From Legionella rubrilucens (GTDB lineage Bacteria; Pseudomonadota; Gammaproteobacteria; Legionellales; Legionellaceae): a DNA stretch of 64,000 bases. Both the position numbers and the translations under genes were made by a program. The stretch spans positions 1 to 64,000 of the forward strand of contig NZ_LNYT01000001.1 in NCBI RefSeq assembly GCF_001468125.1, written 5' to 3'. This document shows positions 52,093-60,493 of this stretch, one piece after another. How positions within the stretch are numbered: position 1 is the stretch's first letter; every line of letters starts with the position of its first letter. The notes under the pieces were generated by a model, which saw nothing but the letters and a program-made list of their open reading frames with translations, was not told the origin of the DNA and did not search any database.

Positions 52093-53222
52093 TTCACGTT
52101 GAGAGACCTCGCTTCTTTGCCCATGTTATTCTGTGGAGCACGGCCTTATTCCTGCTTTGCGCTCTGCTCTGGGCTGATTTTGCCATGTTGGACGAGGTCA
52201 CTGTCGGGCAAGGCAAAGTGATCCCTTCAAGCCAGGTACAAATCATTCAAAACCTGGAAGGAGGCATCGTCAATAAACTGTTTGTGAAGGAAGGCGAAGT
52301 CGTCGATGCCAATCAGGTGTTAATGCAAATTGATAACACCCGTTTCATGGCCACTTTTAAGGAAGCGCAAAAAAAAATGGTCTCCCTGCAAATGCAAATC
52401 CTTCGCATTAATGCCGAGATGAATGAAGTCCCCATGCTCGTTCCAGATGACCTGTTAAAAGAAAACCCTGAACTCGCTGAGGCTGAAAAAGCACTCTTTG
52501 ACTCCCGTCAGGAACAGTTAAAACAACTCAATTTAGCCCTGAAACTGGCAGTTAAAGAGTTGGATTTATCCAAGCCCCTGGTCAGTCGGGGCGCGGTTTC
52601 AGAAGTGGAAATCATACGTCTGGAACGTACCGTCAATGAGATAAAGGGCAAGATTTCACAATTCAAATCCGAAGCCCTGGAGCAGCTTAACAAAGCCAAG
52701 GGCGATCTCGCAGCCTTGAAAGAGGCACACACGGCCGATGCCGATCGTCTAGTCCGAACGACGGTGCGCTCACCGGTGAAAGGCATTGTCAAGCGCATCA
52801 AAATCAACACTGTTGGCGGTGTGATTCAACCTGGGATGGACATCATCGAAATTGTGCCGCTGGATGACACCTTGCTGATTGAGGCCAAGATCAAACCCTC
52901 AGACATTGGCTTTATCAAGCATGGCCAATCCGCCACGGTGAAATTAACGGCTTATGATTACGCCATTTATGGGGGCTTGTCAGGAAAGGTCGAGCAAATC
53001 AGCGCAGACACCATCACTGATGACAAGCAAGGCAAGGAAGAAACGTATTACATTATCCGCGTGCGTACGGATAAGAATTACCTGGGAACTGAAGCCCATC
53101 CCCTTTACATTATCCCTGGAATGATGGCCACTGTGGATATTCTTACAGGTCATAAGTCAGTTCTTGATTATCTCCTTAAACCCATCCTTAAGGCCAAACA
53201 GACCGCACTGCGTGAACGCTAA
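52089..53222 (+). CDS. lssD: Type I secretion membrane-fusion protein LssD (HlyD family)
   Basis: A 377-residue periplasmic adaptor. One transmembrane helix (about 13-33) follows a very short cytoplasmic tail. The HlyD entry motif is seen: GQGKVIPSSQVQIIQNLEGGIVNKLFVKEGEVV. The coiled-coil hairpin (about 95-220) is rich in Leu/Lys/Glu. The second lipoyl half and beta-barrel contain RSPVKGIVKRIKINTVGGVIQPGMDI and IEAKIKPSDIGFIKHGQSATVKLTAYD, the C-terminal family pattern. The length is a little short for the family and the N-terminal cytoplasmic tail is brief. It couples LssB to outer-membrane TolC, which is not in this window. It is the last lss gene, with a REP-like palindrome downstream. 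Confidence 0.95.
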   Translation: MIHVERPRFFAHVILWSTALFLLCALLWADFAMLDEVTVGQGKVIPSSQVQIIQNLEGGIVNKLFVKEGEVVDANQVLMQIDNTRFMATFKEAQKKMVSLQMQILRINAEMNEVPMLVPDDLLKENPELAEAEKALFDSRQEQLKQLNLALKLAVKELDLSKPLVSRGAVSEVEIIRLERTVNEIKGKISQFKSEALEQLNKAKGDLAALKEAHTADADRLVRTTVRSPVKGIVKRIKINTVGGVIQPGMDIIEIVPLDDTLLIEAKIKPSDIGFIKHGQSATVKLTAYDYAIYGGLSGKVEQISADTITDDKQGKEETYYIIRVRTDKNYLGTEAHPLYIIPGMMATVDILTGHKSVLDYLLKPILKAKQTALRER

Positions 53223-53334
53223 GCGAGGATTGCCCATTTAAGTCGGTTCTCGTCAGCGCAGACAAGGCTAAGGCAGGCAAAACTTACCGGTGCATTAAGG
53301 CAAAGGGGCAGCGTAAGGTAACTCGTCCTGTGCT

Positions 53335-53350
53335 GCCCGCGCAGGCGGGC
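53335..53350. repeat. REP-like palindrome between lssD and hpt
   Basis: GCCCGC-GCAG-GCGGGC forms a 6-bp GC stem, followed by ATCCAT. In the other orientation it reads CCCGCCTGCGCGGG, the core of a short palindromic unit that is widely dispersed in bacterial genomes. A sister copy lies at 59.2 kb. It sits between two convergent genes, where it may act as a bidirectional terminator or mRNA 3' end. Confidence 0.65.
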
Positions 53351-53384
53351 ATCCATTTCTATTCGCAAGAAGCAATAAAGCCGT

Positions 53385-53945
53385 TTACTCATGCTCCGGA
53401 GCGACAACGAAAATACCAGGCGCATTACGCAGGTACTCGTTGTAATCCATTCCGTAGCCGAAAATGTAATGATCATCGACCTGCAGGCCCACAAAATCAG
53501 CTTCTTTCAGGCCGTTGGGAACGCGCTTGTGATGTTTATCCACCAAAACCGCGCTATACACCTCTCCAGCACCCATTTTCTTAATTTCTTCAATGATTGC
53601 TGCCAGCGTCACGCCGCCGTCCAGAATGTCGTCAACAACCAGCACTGTTCTGCCCATTAATTCCACGCTGGGTCTTACTTTCCAAACTAAGTCGCCGCCG
53701 GTAATGTCGCCGCGGTATCGGGTGGCGTGTACATAATCCACTTCCAGCGGAAAATCGAGCCTCGGTAACAGGTTACCCATGGGGACCAGTCCACCGATCA
53801 TCACACAGAGAATGATGGGATTTTTATCGTGCAGCGTTTCCTGAATTTTAATGGCCATACGGTCAAGCGCGGCTTCAACCTCTTTCGTGGTAAATAAAAG
53901 AGAGGATTTTTCATAAACATCTTTAATTTTTTCGGGAATAGACAT
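53385..53945 (-). CDS. hpt: Hypoxanthine(-guanine) phosphoribosyltransferase
   Basis: A 186-residue type I phosphoribosyltransferase that salvages hypoxanthine and guanine with PRPP. The PRPP motif is [18 protein letters not shown] near residue 100. An active-site loop ([19 protein letters not shown]) and the purine-binding C-terminus ([25 protein letters not shown]) are visible. The start at 53945 ([15 protein letters not shown]) gives the family length; the frame is open 60 codons further upstream but this part overlaps the DUF1820 gene and has no family likeness. In L. pneumophila the same order (lss, phosphoribosyltransferase, pilBCD) is, as I recall, found. It is convergent with lssD. 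Confidence 0.92.
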   Translation of the reverse strand: MSIPEKIKDVYEKSSLLFTTKEVEAALDRMAIKIQETLHDKNPIILCVMIGGLVPMGNLLPRLDFPLEVDYVHATRYRGDITGGDLVWKVRPSVELMGRTVLVVDDILDGGVTLAAIIEEIKKMGAGEVYSAVLVDKHHKRVPNGLKEADFVGLQVDDHYIFGYGMDYNEYLRNAPGIFVVAPEHE

Positions 53946-54024
53946 CAAAAAATTCCAAATAATAATTTCAGGGTATTCTAACAGCTTTATTGCCATTCTC
54001 CAGCGTTTGCACGTTGACCATGGG

Positions 54025-54351
54025 CTACTCTTTTCGCTTTCCGGCCATAGGGAACATGCTGATCTTGTTATCATCACGCCCTTTATCACGCATTTTAGCC
54101 ACGCCCTGCTTTTCCACCTCATCAATACGGAATATGGTGTGCATGGGAATGTAGGTTCTCTTGATTGTGCTGAATTCCATTTTTAAACGCTCTTCGGAGG
54201 GATCCACGACCAGTGATGTGTTTTCTCCAAAAACAAACTCTTCCACTTCAAGAAAGCCAAACATCTCGCTCTCGCTTACTTTGCGGGCATAGATTTCGTA
54301 TACACTGTCCTGATTCGCAAACGTGATACGATAGATTCGTCTTTTTGACAT
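54025..54351 (-). CDS. DUF1820-family protein
   Basis: A 108-residue basic cytosolic protein. The start [43 protein letters not shown] is the DUF1820 pattern. It continues with a predicted beta-rich core that includes [14 protein letters not shown] and [18 protein letters not shown]. The tail is Lys/Arg-rich. The family is common in gammaproteobacteria and has no defined role. It lies 79 bases upstream of hpt and 69 bases downstream of the methyltransferase gene on the same strand, so co-transcription is possible. Confidence 0.85.
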   Translation of the reverse strand: MSKRRIYRITFANQDSVYEIYARKVSESEMFGFLEVEEFVFGENTSLVVDPSEERLKMEFSTIKRTYIPMHTIFRIDEVEKQGVAKMRDKGRDDNKISMFPMAGKRKE

Positions 54352-54420
54352 AGCACTGACTCACAAAACCACTTGCCGCTCAGTATAACCAATCTTGAAT
54401 AAGGGATACAGTAAAATAGC

Positions 54421-55173
54421 CTATTGATGAGGATTGCGGCACTGGGCCCTGAAAATGGGGGTTGAATCGATCAGCAGATCGGCTGCTTCAGGCTCAGGGA
54501 GTGCATCGCTTTCAACGTATTTCTGTACGACAAGGCAATAAAAACCAGCCGGCATGGGTGAAATCATCTTGCCGATCACATTCAGGATTTGTAATCGGCG
54601 CCGCCATTTCTCTGTTTTAGCGGGTGGCGCATAATAAAAGGCATTAAAATGACACTGCATGTAACCGCGATGAATAAGCGCCCGCTTGATGGAAAAAACC
54701 GATTTGGGATAACCCGCGGCACCGTTAAAACAGGCGTTTTTGGAATAACGCAGCCATCCGCCCCACAGGCTCAGGGGATTAATTCCCAGAAATACCAGAT
54801 AGCCCATCGGTTTTAACACCCTGTCCCATTCATCGATTGGATTTTCAAGATGAGTAAACGCCTCCAGGGCCAAGGGGGCTATGATGCAGTCAACACTGTC
54901 GCGATCCAGGGGCAATTGATTGAGTTTGGTTACCAGGGTGGCTTTATTGGGATCAAAATGAGTCATGGCAAGCCATTTATGCTGAAAACGAAGGGAAGAA
55001 AACCATAAGTTCTCGCTACCGCTGCCGAGTTGTAGCATAATTTCACCATGGAGAAGCTGTTTTAGATGAGCCAATTCCGTGTCGAATGCCTGAGCAATGT
55101 CCTTGCCCAAAGGACTGGCAAACCATTGCTCAAGTGCACGAAAACGATCGATTGGGTCCTGGCAAGCCAACAT
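54421..55173 (-). CDS. Class I SAM-dependent methyltransferase-like protein
   Basis: A 250-residue protein with a Rossmann-like methyltransferase pattern. The SAM loop is MLQLGSGSENLWF (motif I, residue about 46, with GSGS in place of GxGxG). Motif IV-like DSVDCIIAPLALEAFTHLENP and then WDRVLKPMGYLVFLGINPLSLWGGWL follow the order of class I enzymes. It resembles YafS/SmtA-like uncharacterised methyltransferases. The substrate is unknown. The weak motif I leaves some doubt over activity. GAGG is 3-4 bases before the ATG, rather close. It is divergent from pilB and first of the methyltransferase-DUF1820-hpt series. Confidence 0.75.
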   Translation of the reverse strand: MLACQDPIDRFRALEQWFASPLGKDIAQAFDTELAHLKQLLHGEIMLQLGSGSENLWFSSLRFQHKWLAMTHFDPNKATLVTKLNQLPLDRDSVDCIIAPLALEAFTHLENPIDEWDRVLKPMGYLVFLGINPLSLWGGWLRYSKNACFNGAAGYPKSVFSIKRALIHRGYMQCHFNAFYYAPPAKTEKWRRRLQILNVIGKMISPMPAGFYCLVVQKYVESDALPEPEAADLLIDSTPIFRAQCRNPHQ

Positions 55174-55360
55174 GAGCCTCAGACTGGAAAAAAAGTATAT
55201 TTTTTATCATAGACCGCGCAGCACCAGCAAGCAATGTCCAAATATGGAGATTTATCAATAAATTATGATCAGTAGTCAAGAAAATTATAATTTAGCCGAT
55301 TTAAATGCAGTAGTGGTAATTTTTGTCTATAGTTATCATATAATTAAAAGGTAAGTTTCC

Positions 55361-57085
55361 ATGGCAACTGCTGCAGAAGAACAACGTTTACAGGGAATTG
55401 CTCAGCTGATGGTCCATGAGAGCCTTCTGGACAAAGATAAAGCTATTGAGTACCAGAATCAGGCTCAGGCGAGCAAGCAGTCCTTATTGCAGTATTTAGT
55501 CTCCAATAACTTGCTTTCTGCCGAAAAAATTGCGTTTACCGTAGCCCAGAATTTCGGTGTACCGCTGATAGACCTCGATGCAATTGACCCTGAAACCATG
55601 CCAACAAGTCTTGTTAATGAGAAATTGATCAGACGTCATTCCATTGTGCCGCTTTTTACACGCGGCAATCACCTGTTCCTGGCGACCGATGATCCAAGCA
55701 AACAGGCTTCTCTTAAAGAAATCCAGTTTCACACTGGCCTGCACTCCAATGCCGTCGTCGTTGAAACCAATAAACTCAATAAATTAATCGACAAACTACT
55801 GAACGAAAAGGACAGCCAGGGTCTGACCGATTATGTGGAAGACGGTACCACCGATCTCGAAGGCCTTGAGATCAGTGCCGACGATGAGGAACAGGATGCC
55901 GACTCCAGTGCGGCCAACGATGATGCGCCTGTGGTTAAATTTGTTAATAAAATTCTGGTTGAAGCCATTAAAAAAGGCGTATCGGATATTCATTTTGAAC
56001 CTTATGAAAAAGAATACCGCATCCGCTACCGTCAGGATGGTATTTTAACCGAGGTGGCCACTCCACCGGTCAGCCTGTCCAGCCGGATTACTGCCCGGAT
56101 TAAAGTCATGTCGAACCTTGACATTTCCGAACGCCGTATTCCTCAGGATGGACGCTTTAAAATGAAGCTTTCACGCACCAGAGCCATTGATTTCAGGGTG
56201 AGCACCTGCCCCACCGTCGGCGGTGAAAAAGTCGTGATGCGTATTCTTGACCCGGGTTCGACCAAACTGGGCATTGAAGCCCTCGGATTCAGCAGTTGGC
56301 AACGAGGACACTTTCTTAAAGCCATTGAAAAGCCGCAAGGCATGATTTTGGTAACCGGCCCGACAGGAAGCGGTAAAACCGTCTCCCTGTACACGGCATT
56401 AAATATTTTAAACACCATTGAAACCAACATTTCCACCGCGGAAGATCCGGTGGAAATTAAAGTACCGGGAATTAACCAGGTCAACATCAACCCCAAGGCG
56501 GGCCTGACTTTCTCCAGTACGCTGCGCTCTTTTCTTCGTCAGGACCCTGACATCATCATGGTCGGGGAGATTCGCGATCTCGAAACCGCAGAAATCGCGG
56601 TCAAGGCCGCCCAAACCGGACACCTGGTGCTGTCAACCCTGCATACCAACAGTGCTGCAGAAACCCTGACCCGTTTAATCAACATGGGTATCCCTTCCTT
56701 TAACATTGCAAGTTCGGTAAGCCTGCTTATTGCTCAGCGTCTGGCACGGCGTTTATGCGAACAGTGCAAAGCCCCACGTGATGATTTCACGCCGCAAAGT
56801 CTAGTTGAACTGGGTTTTAAAGAAGAGGATGCACAGCACGTCACGCCCTACAAGGCGGTGGGCTGCAATCAATGCAACAACGGCTACAGGGGGCGGGTTG
56901 GTCTTTTTGAAGTCATGCCCATGTCAAAAGCCATAGGTCAGATTATTATGACGGGCGGCAATTCACTGGACATCCTTAAACAGGCTCAAACCGAAGGCAT
57001 GCTGACGATTTATCAATCAGGTCTCGAAAAAATCAAAGACGGTGTCACCACCATTGAGGAGGTCAATCGGGTAACCGTTGATTAA
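55361..57085 (+). CDS. pilB: Type IV pilus assembly ATPase
   Basis: A 574-residue GspE/PilB-type extension ATPase. Two N-terminal alpha/beta domains (about 1-160) precede the core: Walker A GPTGSGKTVSLYTAL near residue 335, the Asp box STAEDPVEI, Walker B RQDPDIIMVGEIRD, and His box GHLVLSTLHTNS. The zinc-binding tetracysteine pair CEQCKAP and CNQCNNGYRGR lies near 465-510. An acidic loop (around 170-190) is rich in Glu/Asp. It powers pilus polymerisation with PilC. AGGTAAG precedes the ATG. It is first in pilBCD; the pilin gene is not in this window. Pili support natural transformation and attachment. Confidence 0.97.
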   Translation: MATAAEEQRLQGIAQLMVHESLLDKDKAIEYQNQAQASKQSLLQYLVSNNLLSAEKIAFTVAQNFGVPLIDLDAIDPETMPTSLVNEKLIRRHSIVPLFTRGNHLFLATDDPSKQASLKEIQFHTGLHSNAVVVETNKLNKLIDKLLNEKDSQGLTDYVEDGTTDLEGLEISADDEEQDADSSAANDDAPVVKFVNKILVEAIKKGVSDIHFEPYEKEYRIRYRQDGILTEVATPPVSLSSRITARIKVMSNLDISERRIPQDGRFKMKLSRTRAIDFRVSTCPTVGGEKVVMRILDPGSTKLGIEALGFSSWQRGHFLKAIEKPQGMILVTGPTGSGKTVSLYTALNILNTIETNISTAEDPVEIKVPGINQVNINPKAGLTFSSTLRSFLRQDPDIIMVGEIRDLETAEIAVKAAQTGHLVLSTLHTNSAAETLTRLINMGIPSFNIASSVSLLIAQRLARRLCEQCKAPRDDFTPQSLVELGFKEEDAQHVTPYKAVGCNQCNNGYRGRVGLFEVMPMSKAIGQIIMTGGNSLDILKQAQTEGMLTIYQSGLEKIKDGVTTIEEVNRVTVD

Positions 57086-57090
57086 AGACC

Positions 57091-58311
57091 ATGGAAAAAG
57101 CAAAAAACGACATCATTACCTACCAATGGGAAGGGGTGAATAAAGCCGGCGAGAAGGTAAATGGGGTCATTGATGCCCGAAGCCTTGCCATTGCCAAAGC
57201 CGACCTTCGCAAACAGGGTATCATTACTAAAAAAGTCGTTAAAAAACGAAAGCCCTTTTTTGACAAAAAAAATAAGAAAATTACGCAGGGCGATATTACT
57301 GTGTTCAGCCGCCAGATGGCAACCATGATCGAGGCCGGCATTCCCTTGATTCAATCCTTTGATATCGTCGCCAAGGGCCAAAGCAACCAGAAAATGCGTG
57401 ACCTTATCGATACCATTAAACGGGATGTGGAAACTGGACTGACACTGGCTGAATCGCTGCAGAAACACCCTGCCTATTTTAATGAACTCTTTTGTAACCT
57501 GGTGGATGCCGGTGAAAAATCAGGCTCCCTGGAAATCATGCTGGACAAGGTCGCGACTTATAAGGAAAAAATTGAAACAATCAAGAAGAAAATCAAAAAA
57601 GCTTTAACCTACCCCATGGCCGTACTGGTTGTTGCTTTTTTAGTGACTACCGCGTTGATGATATTCGTGGTACCCCAGTTTGAATCCCTGTTTGAAGGAT
57701 TTGGCGCTGATTTACCCGCCATGACCCGAATGGTAGTGGACATGTCTGAATTTTTCCAATCCTATTGGTACATTATGTTCGGCGCCATAGGCGGCGCCAT
57801 TTATGCTTTTATCTATTTTAAAAACCACTCGCCGCAATTCGCCCACTCCATTGATCGAGCCATGTTAAAATTCCCGGTAGTAGGCCCCATCCTTGAAAAA
57901 GCCGCCATTGCCCGTTTTACCCGAACCCTCTCCATTACCTTTGCAGCCGGTTTGCCTCTGGTTGAAGCTTTAAAGTCGGTCTCCGGCGCGACCGGTAACA
58001 TTCTTTATGCCAAAGCCACTGATAAGATCAGGGAGGAAGTGTCCACCGGTCAGCAAATGCAGGTGGCGATGGACAATACCCACCTGTTTCCTAATATGGT
58101 AATCCAGATGGTGGCCATTGGTGAAGAATCCGGGGCCCTGGAACAAATGCTTGGTAAAGTGGCGGATTTCTACGAAGAAGAAGTGGATAACGCCGTGGAT
58201 GCCTTGAGCAGCTTGCTCGAACCCATTATCATGTCCATTTTAGGGGTTTTAGTCGGGGGCCTGGTCGTGGCCATGTATCTGCCGATTTTCAAACTGGGTT
58301 CAGCGGTCTAA
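57091..58311 (+). CDS. pilC: Type IV pilus inner-membrane platform protein
   Basis: A 406-residue GspF/PilC-family polytopic protein. Two T2SSF domains (about 70-195 and 275-398) contain FSRQMATMIEAGIPLIQSFDIV and FTRTLSITFAAGLPLVEALKSV, and each ends with a GEKSGSL- or GEESGAL-type motif. Three transmembrane helices are at about 175, 225 and 380. It links the PilB ATPase to pilin insertion. It begins 5 bases after pilB. It is the paralogue of lspF at 7.1 kb; the two differ in the N-terminal basic patch, which here is very Lys-rich (KKVVKKRKPFFDKKNKK). Confidence 0.97.
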   Translation: MEKAKNDIITYQWEGVNKAGEKVNGVIDARSLAIAKADLRKQGIITKKVVKKRKPFFDKKNKKITQGDITVFSRQMATMIEAGIPLIQSFDIVAKGQSNQKMRDLIDTIKRDVETGLTLAESLQKHPAYFNELFCNLVDAGEKSGSLEIMLDKVATYKEKIETIKKKIKKALTYPMAVLVVAFLVTTALMIFVVPQFESLFEGFGADLPAMTRMVVDMSEFFQSYWYIMFGAIGGAIYAFIYFKNHSPQFAHSIDRAMLKFPVVGPILEKAAIARFTRTLSITFAAGLPLVEALKSVSGATGNILYAKATDKIREEVSTGQQMQVAMDNTHLFPNMVIQMVAIGEESGALEQMLGKVADFYEEEVDNAVDALSSLLEPIIMSILGVLVGGLVVAMYLPIFKLGSAV

Positions 58312-58325
58312 GGAACAGGAATTCC

Positions 58326-59183
58326 ATGGAATTAAATCATCTTCTTGCCACTTATCTTTATGTTTTCATTGGCATCCTTTCATTACTGGTAGGCAGCCTG
58401 CTCAATGTGGTCATTTATCGCCTCCCCATCATGCTTCGCGCTGAATTCCTGCGGGACTATCAAGAGTTGACAAACCAGACAAGCCATGAAAAAAAACCGC
58501 CCCTTAATCTGTTTTTACCGCGATCTTTCTGCCCGGCCTGTCAAAACACGGTCAAGGCGCGCCACAATATCCCGATTATCAGTTACCTCTGGCTGCGCGG
58601 CAAATGCGCTTATTGCGGCCATCCCATTTCCAAACGCTACCCTCTGGTTGAATCAGTGACCCTGCTGCTGTCATTAGCGGCCATGTGGCACTTTGGCTTA
58701 ACCCTGCATCTGCCATTTGTTCTGCTGTTCATCTGGCTGCTTATTCCGATGTTTTTCATTGATTTGGACCATCAGCTGCTTCCTGACAGTTTAACGCTTG
58801 GGCTTCTCTGGCTTGGGCTCCTCGCCAACACAGCCAATCTCTTTACTCCTCTTCCCATTGCTGTTCTAAGTGCAGCCGGTGCTTACCTGATTCTCTGGCT
58901 ATTTATTCAGTTGTTTTATCTGGTGACAGGCAAAGTCGGTATGGGCAATGGGGATTTTAAACTGTTTGCCGCCTTCGGTGCCTGGCTTGGCTGGACACAA
59001 TTGCCGCTTATTTTATTGCTGGCCTCCATATCGGGAGCAATAATAGGCTCAATTTACCTGCGCCTGCAACAAAAAGGCAGTGAAACCCCCATCGCCTTCG
59101 GTCCCTTTTTATGCATCGCCGGACTGATTTCACTGTTTTACGGTAAAGACATCATCAACTGGTACTTGAAACTCTGGTTTTAG
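58326..59183 (+). CDS. pilD: Prepilin leader peptidase / N-methyltransferase
   Basis: A 285-residue polytopic aspartyl protease. The cytoplasmic zinc-like tetracysteine loop is CPACQ then CAYCGHP (about 75-100). The two catalytic aspartates sit in MFFIDLDHQLLPDSL and in GMGNGDFKLFAAFG (GxGD motif). Around eight helices are present. It cuts the leader and methylates the new N-terminus of type IV pilins and of the type II pseudopilins LspGHIJK, so a single gene here serves the 8-11 kb operon too. In L. pneumophila, pilD loss blocks both type IV pili and type II secretion. It starts 14 bases after pilC and is followed by a REP-like palindrome. Confidence 0.97.
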   Translation: MELNHLLATYLYVFIGILSLLVGSLLNVVIYRLPIMLRAEFLRDYQELTNQTSHEKKPPLNLFLPRSFCPACQNTVKARHNIPIISYLWLRGKCAYCGHPISKRYPLVESVTLLLSLAAMWHFGLTLHLPFVLLFIWLLIPMFFIDLDHQLLPDSLTLGLLWLGLLANTANLFTPLPIAVLSAAGAYLILWLFIQLFYLVTGKVGMGNGDFKLFAAFGAWLGWTQLPLILLLASISGAIIGSIYLRLQQKGSETPIAFGPFLCIAGLISLFYGKDIINWYLKLWF

Positions 59184-59198
59184 ATGCAACGCATGAAG

Positions 59199-59216
59199 CC
59201 CCCGCCTGTGCGGGGG
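59199..59216. repeat. REP-like palindrome after pilD
   Basis: CCCCCGC-CTGT-GCGGGGG forms a 7-bp GC stem followed by ATGAC. It shares the CCCGCCTGYGCGGG core with the copy at 53.3 kb. It lies between pilD and a convergent gene and may terminate both transcripts. Confidence 0.7.
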
Positions 59217-59246
59217 ATGACCAAACACATGCAGAATGGAATTGAT

Positions 59247-59855
59247 TTAAGAATTGAGCGACGTACCGCCACCGCTTCGGCGTTTCATCAGAGCGGAAAA
59301 GAATTCCGGTTTGTTAAGGCCAATGGCTGCGAAAATCTGAGGTACTTTGTCCCAGCTGTTTTCCTGTTCGATGCTTGCGACAACCAACTCAAAGCCCTTA
59401 TCCCGATCCACTGACACGCCCCAGCCATTGATGTAGCATAAGCCATGCAGCCGCTTAGCCTGGACATGCCCTAGCGCTTCCGCTGCCTGCAAATAAGCCA
59501 GGGCTTCGTCATAGAGCTGGCGCATTTGCCGTTCGTTGCTGGAACTGGCGAAAACACCACCCTTTTGCAATTCATCACGGAACTTGGCTTCTTCAAGCAG
59601 ATGACTTCCCAATTCGTATTGTGCTGTACTGTCATCCAGATTGGTGGAAGCACGCAGGGTTTCCCACACCATTTCATCAGCGAACGGAAATTTTTTATTT
59701 CCTTTCAATAACTTGTAAACAGAAGCCAACTGGTGATAAAGACCTTTCTCCTTGGCCACCATGTCCTCTGTGGGTTGATTATGAACACGACTTTGCTGCA
59801 TTGACTTGATCTTCTTAGTCAATGACTTCACTTTATGGCCTTTAAAAAGAATCAT
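59247..59855 (-). CDS. Sel1/TPR-like helical protein of unknown function
   Basis: A 202-residue soluble protein. The N-terminal 45 residues are basic and polar (MILFKGHKVKSLTKKIKSMQQS). The rest is helical with at least one Sel1-like unit (ALAYLQAAEALGHVQAKRLHGLCYINGWGVSVDRDKGFELVVAS) and a weaker one before it (TNLDDSTAQYELGSHLLEEAKF). It has no signal peptide or membrane segment. It is strongly predicted to be real: GGGGGACGAG precedes the ATG, and it follows the small membrane-protein gene by 10 bases. The pair may form a membrane/adaptor unit. No function can be assigned. It is convergent with pilD. Confidence 0.75.
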   Translation of the reverse strand: MILFKGHKVKSLTKKIKSMQQSRVHNQPTEDMVAKEKGLYHQLASVYKLLKGNKKFPFADEMVWETLRASTNLDDSTAQYELGSHLLEEAKFRDELQKGGVFASSSNERQMRQLYDEALAYLQAAEALGHVQAKRLHGLCYINGWGVSVDRDKGFELVVASIEQENSWDKVPQIFAAIGLNKPEFFSALMKRRSGGGTSLNS

Positions 59856-59865
59856 CTCGTCCCCC

Positions 59866-60321
59866 TTAATCGACAGTTGGCACAGCCATCAGCCATTCAA
59901 AAAACCAAAGAGCCACCACGGCCAGTATGATTAAAATAATCAGTTTGGCGCCAAAACTGAATGTTTCCTTGACATCCTCACGCAGATTAACCATGGACTC
60001 TTCTTCTGCTTCCTCATTGACAATGCCATGAATGCGATTATCAATCGCATTGGAAATAAAATAGGAAATGACTCCAGCGACAATGGCTGGCAGCAGAACA
60101 ATGAGAAAAACAATACCGCCCGCAGCGATTTCACTCATCGAATACGATTCTTTCAGATTTTCCCGCCAGATAAAGACAAACTCCGGTACATCGTAATTCC
60201 AGTTCCAGAGCGCGGCGGGTAAAATATAGAATGAAAAAAGCAAGAAGCTTAAGCCAACGACCAAGGCTATCATGCCAATAATAAAGAGGACTTTATTCTG
60301 CTCAAAGCGATCATGTTCCAT
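59866..60321 (-). CDS. Uncharacterised three-helix membrane protein
   Basis: A 151-residue protein with three transmembrane helices (about 10-35, 65-92, 127-148) separated by a periplasmic or outer loop (YDVPEFVFIWRENLKESYSMSE) and a charged cytoplasmic-type loop (NRIHGIVNEEAEEESMVNLREDVKE). I do not recognise the family. The ATG at 60321 (MEHDRFEQNK) is chosen because AGG stands 4 bases upstream; a longer frame starts at 60432 with MPNSAYLLIIIMLQ but lacks a ribosome site. The gene lies 10 bases before the Sel1-like gene on the same strand and is divergent from ppsR. The function is unknown. Confidence 0.7.
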   Translation of the reverse strand: MEHDRFEQNKVLFIIGMIALVVGLSFLLFSFYILPAALWNWNYDVPEFVFIWRENLKESYSMSEIAAGGIVFLIVLLPAIVAGVISYFISNAIDNRIHGIVNEEAEEESMVNLREDVKETFSFGAKLIILIILAVVALWFFEWLMAVPTVD

Positions 60322-60493
60322 AATGCCTAATCCATTCAGTTGGGGAAAATCTGGAATTTGCAATGACTCTGCACAATTATATTTATTTTCCTGTAACATA
60401 ATGATTATAAGAAGGTATGCGGAATTAGGCAAAGCAAATATGCGGCCGCCGCATCAGTCAGAGTGGGTAAACGTTATTACATGAGGATTTTCG

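Noticed and set aside
53946-54125. 60-codon N-terminal extension of hpt
   Set aside because: It overlaps the DUF1820 gene in another frame, looks nothing like the phosphoribosyltransferase family, and the start at 53945 gives the normal length.
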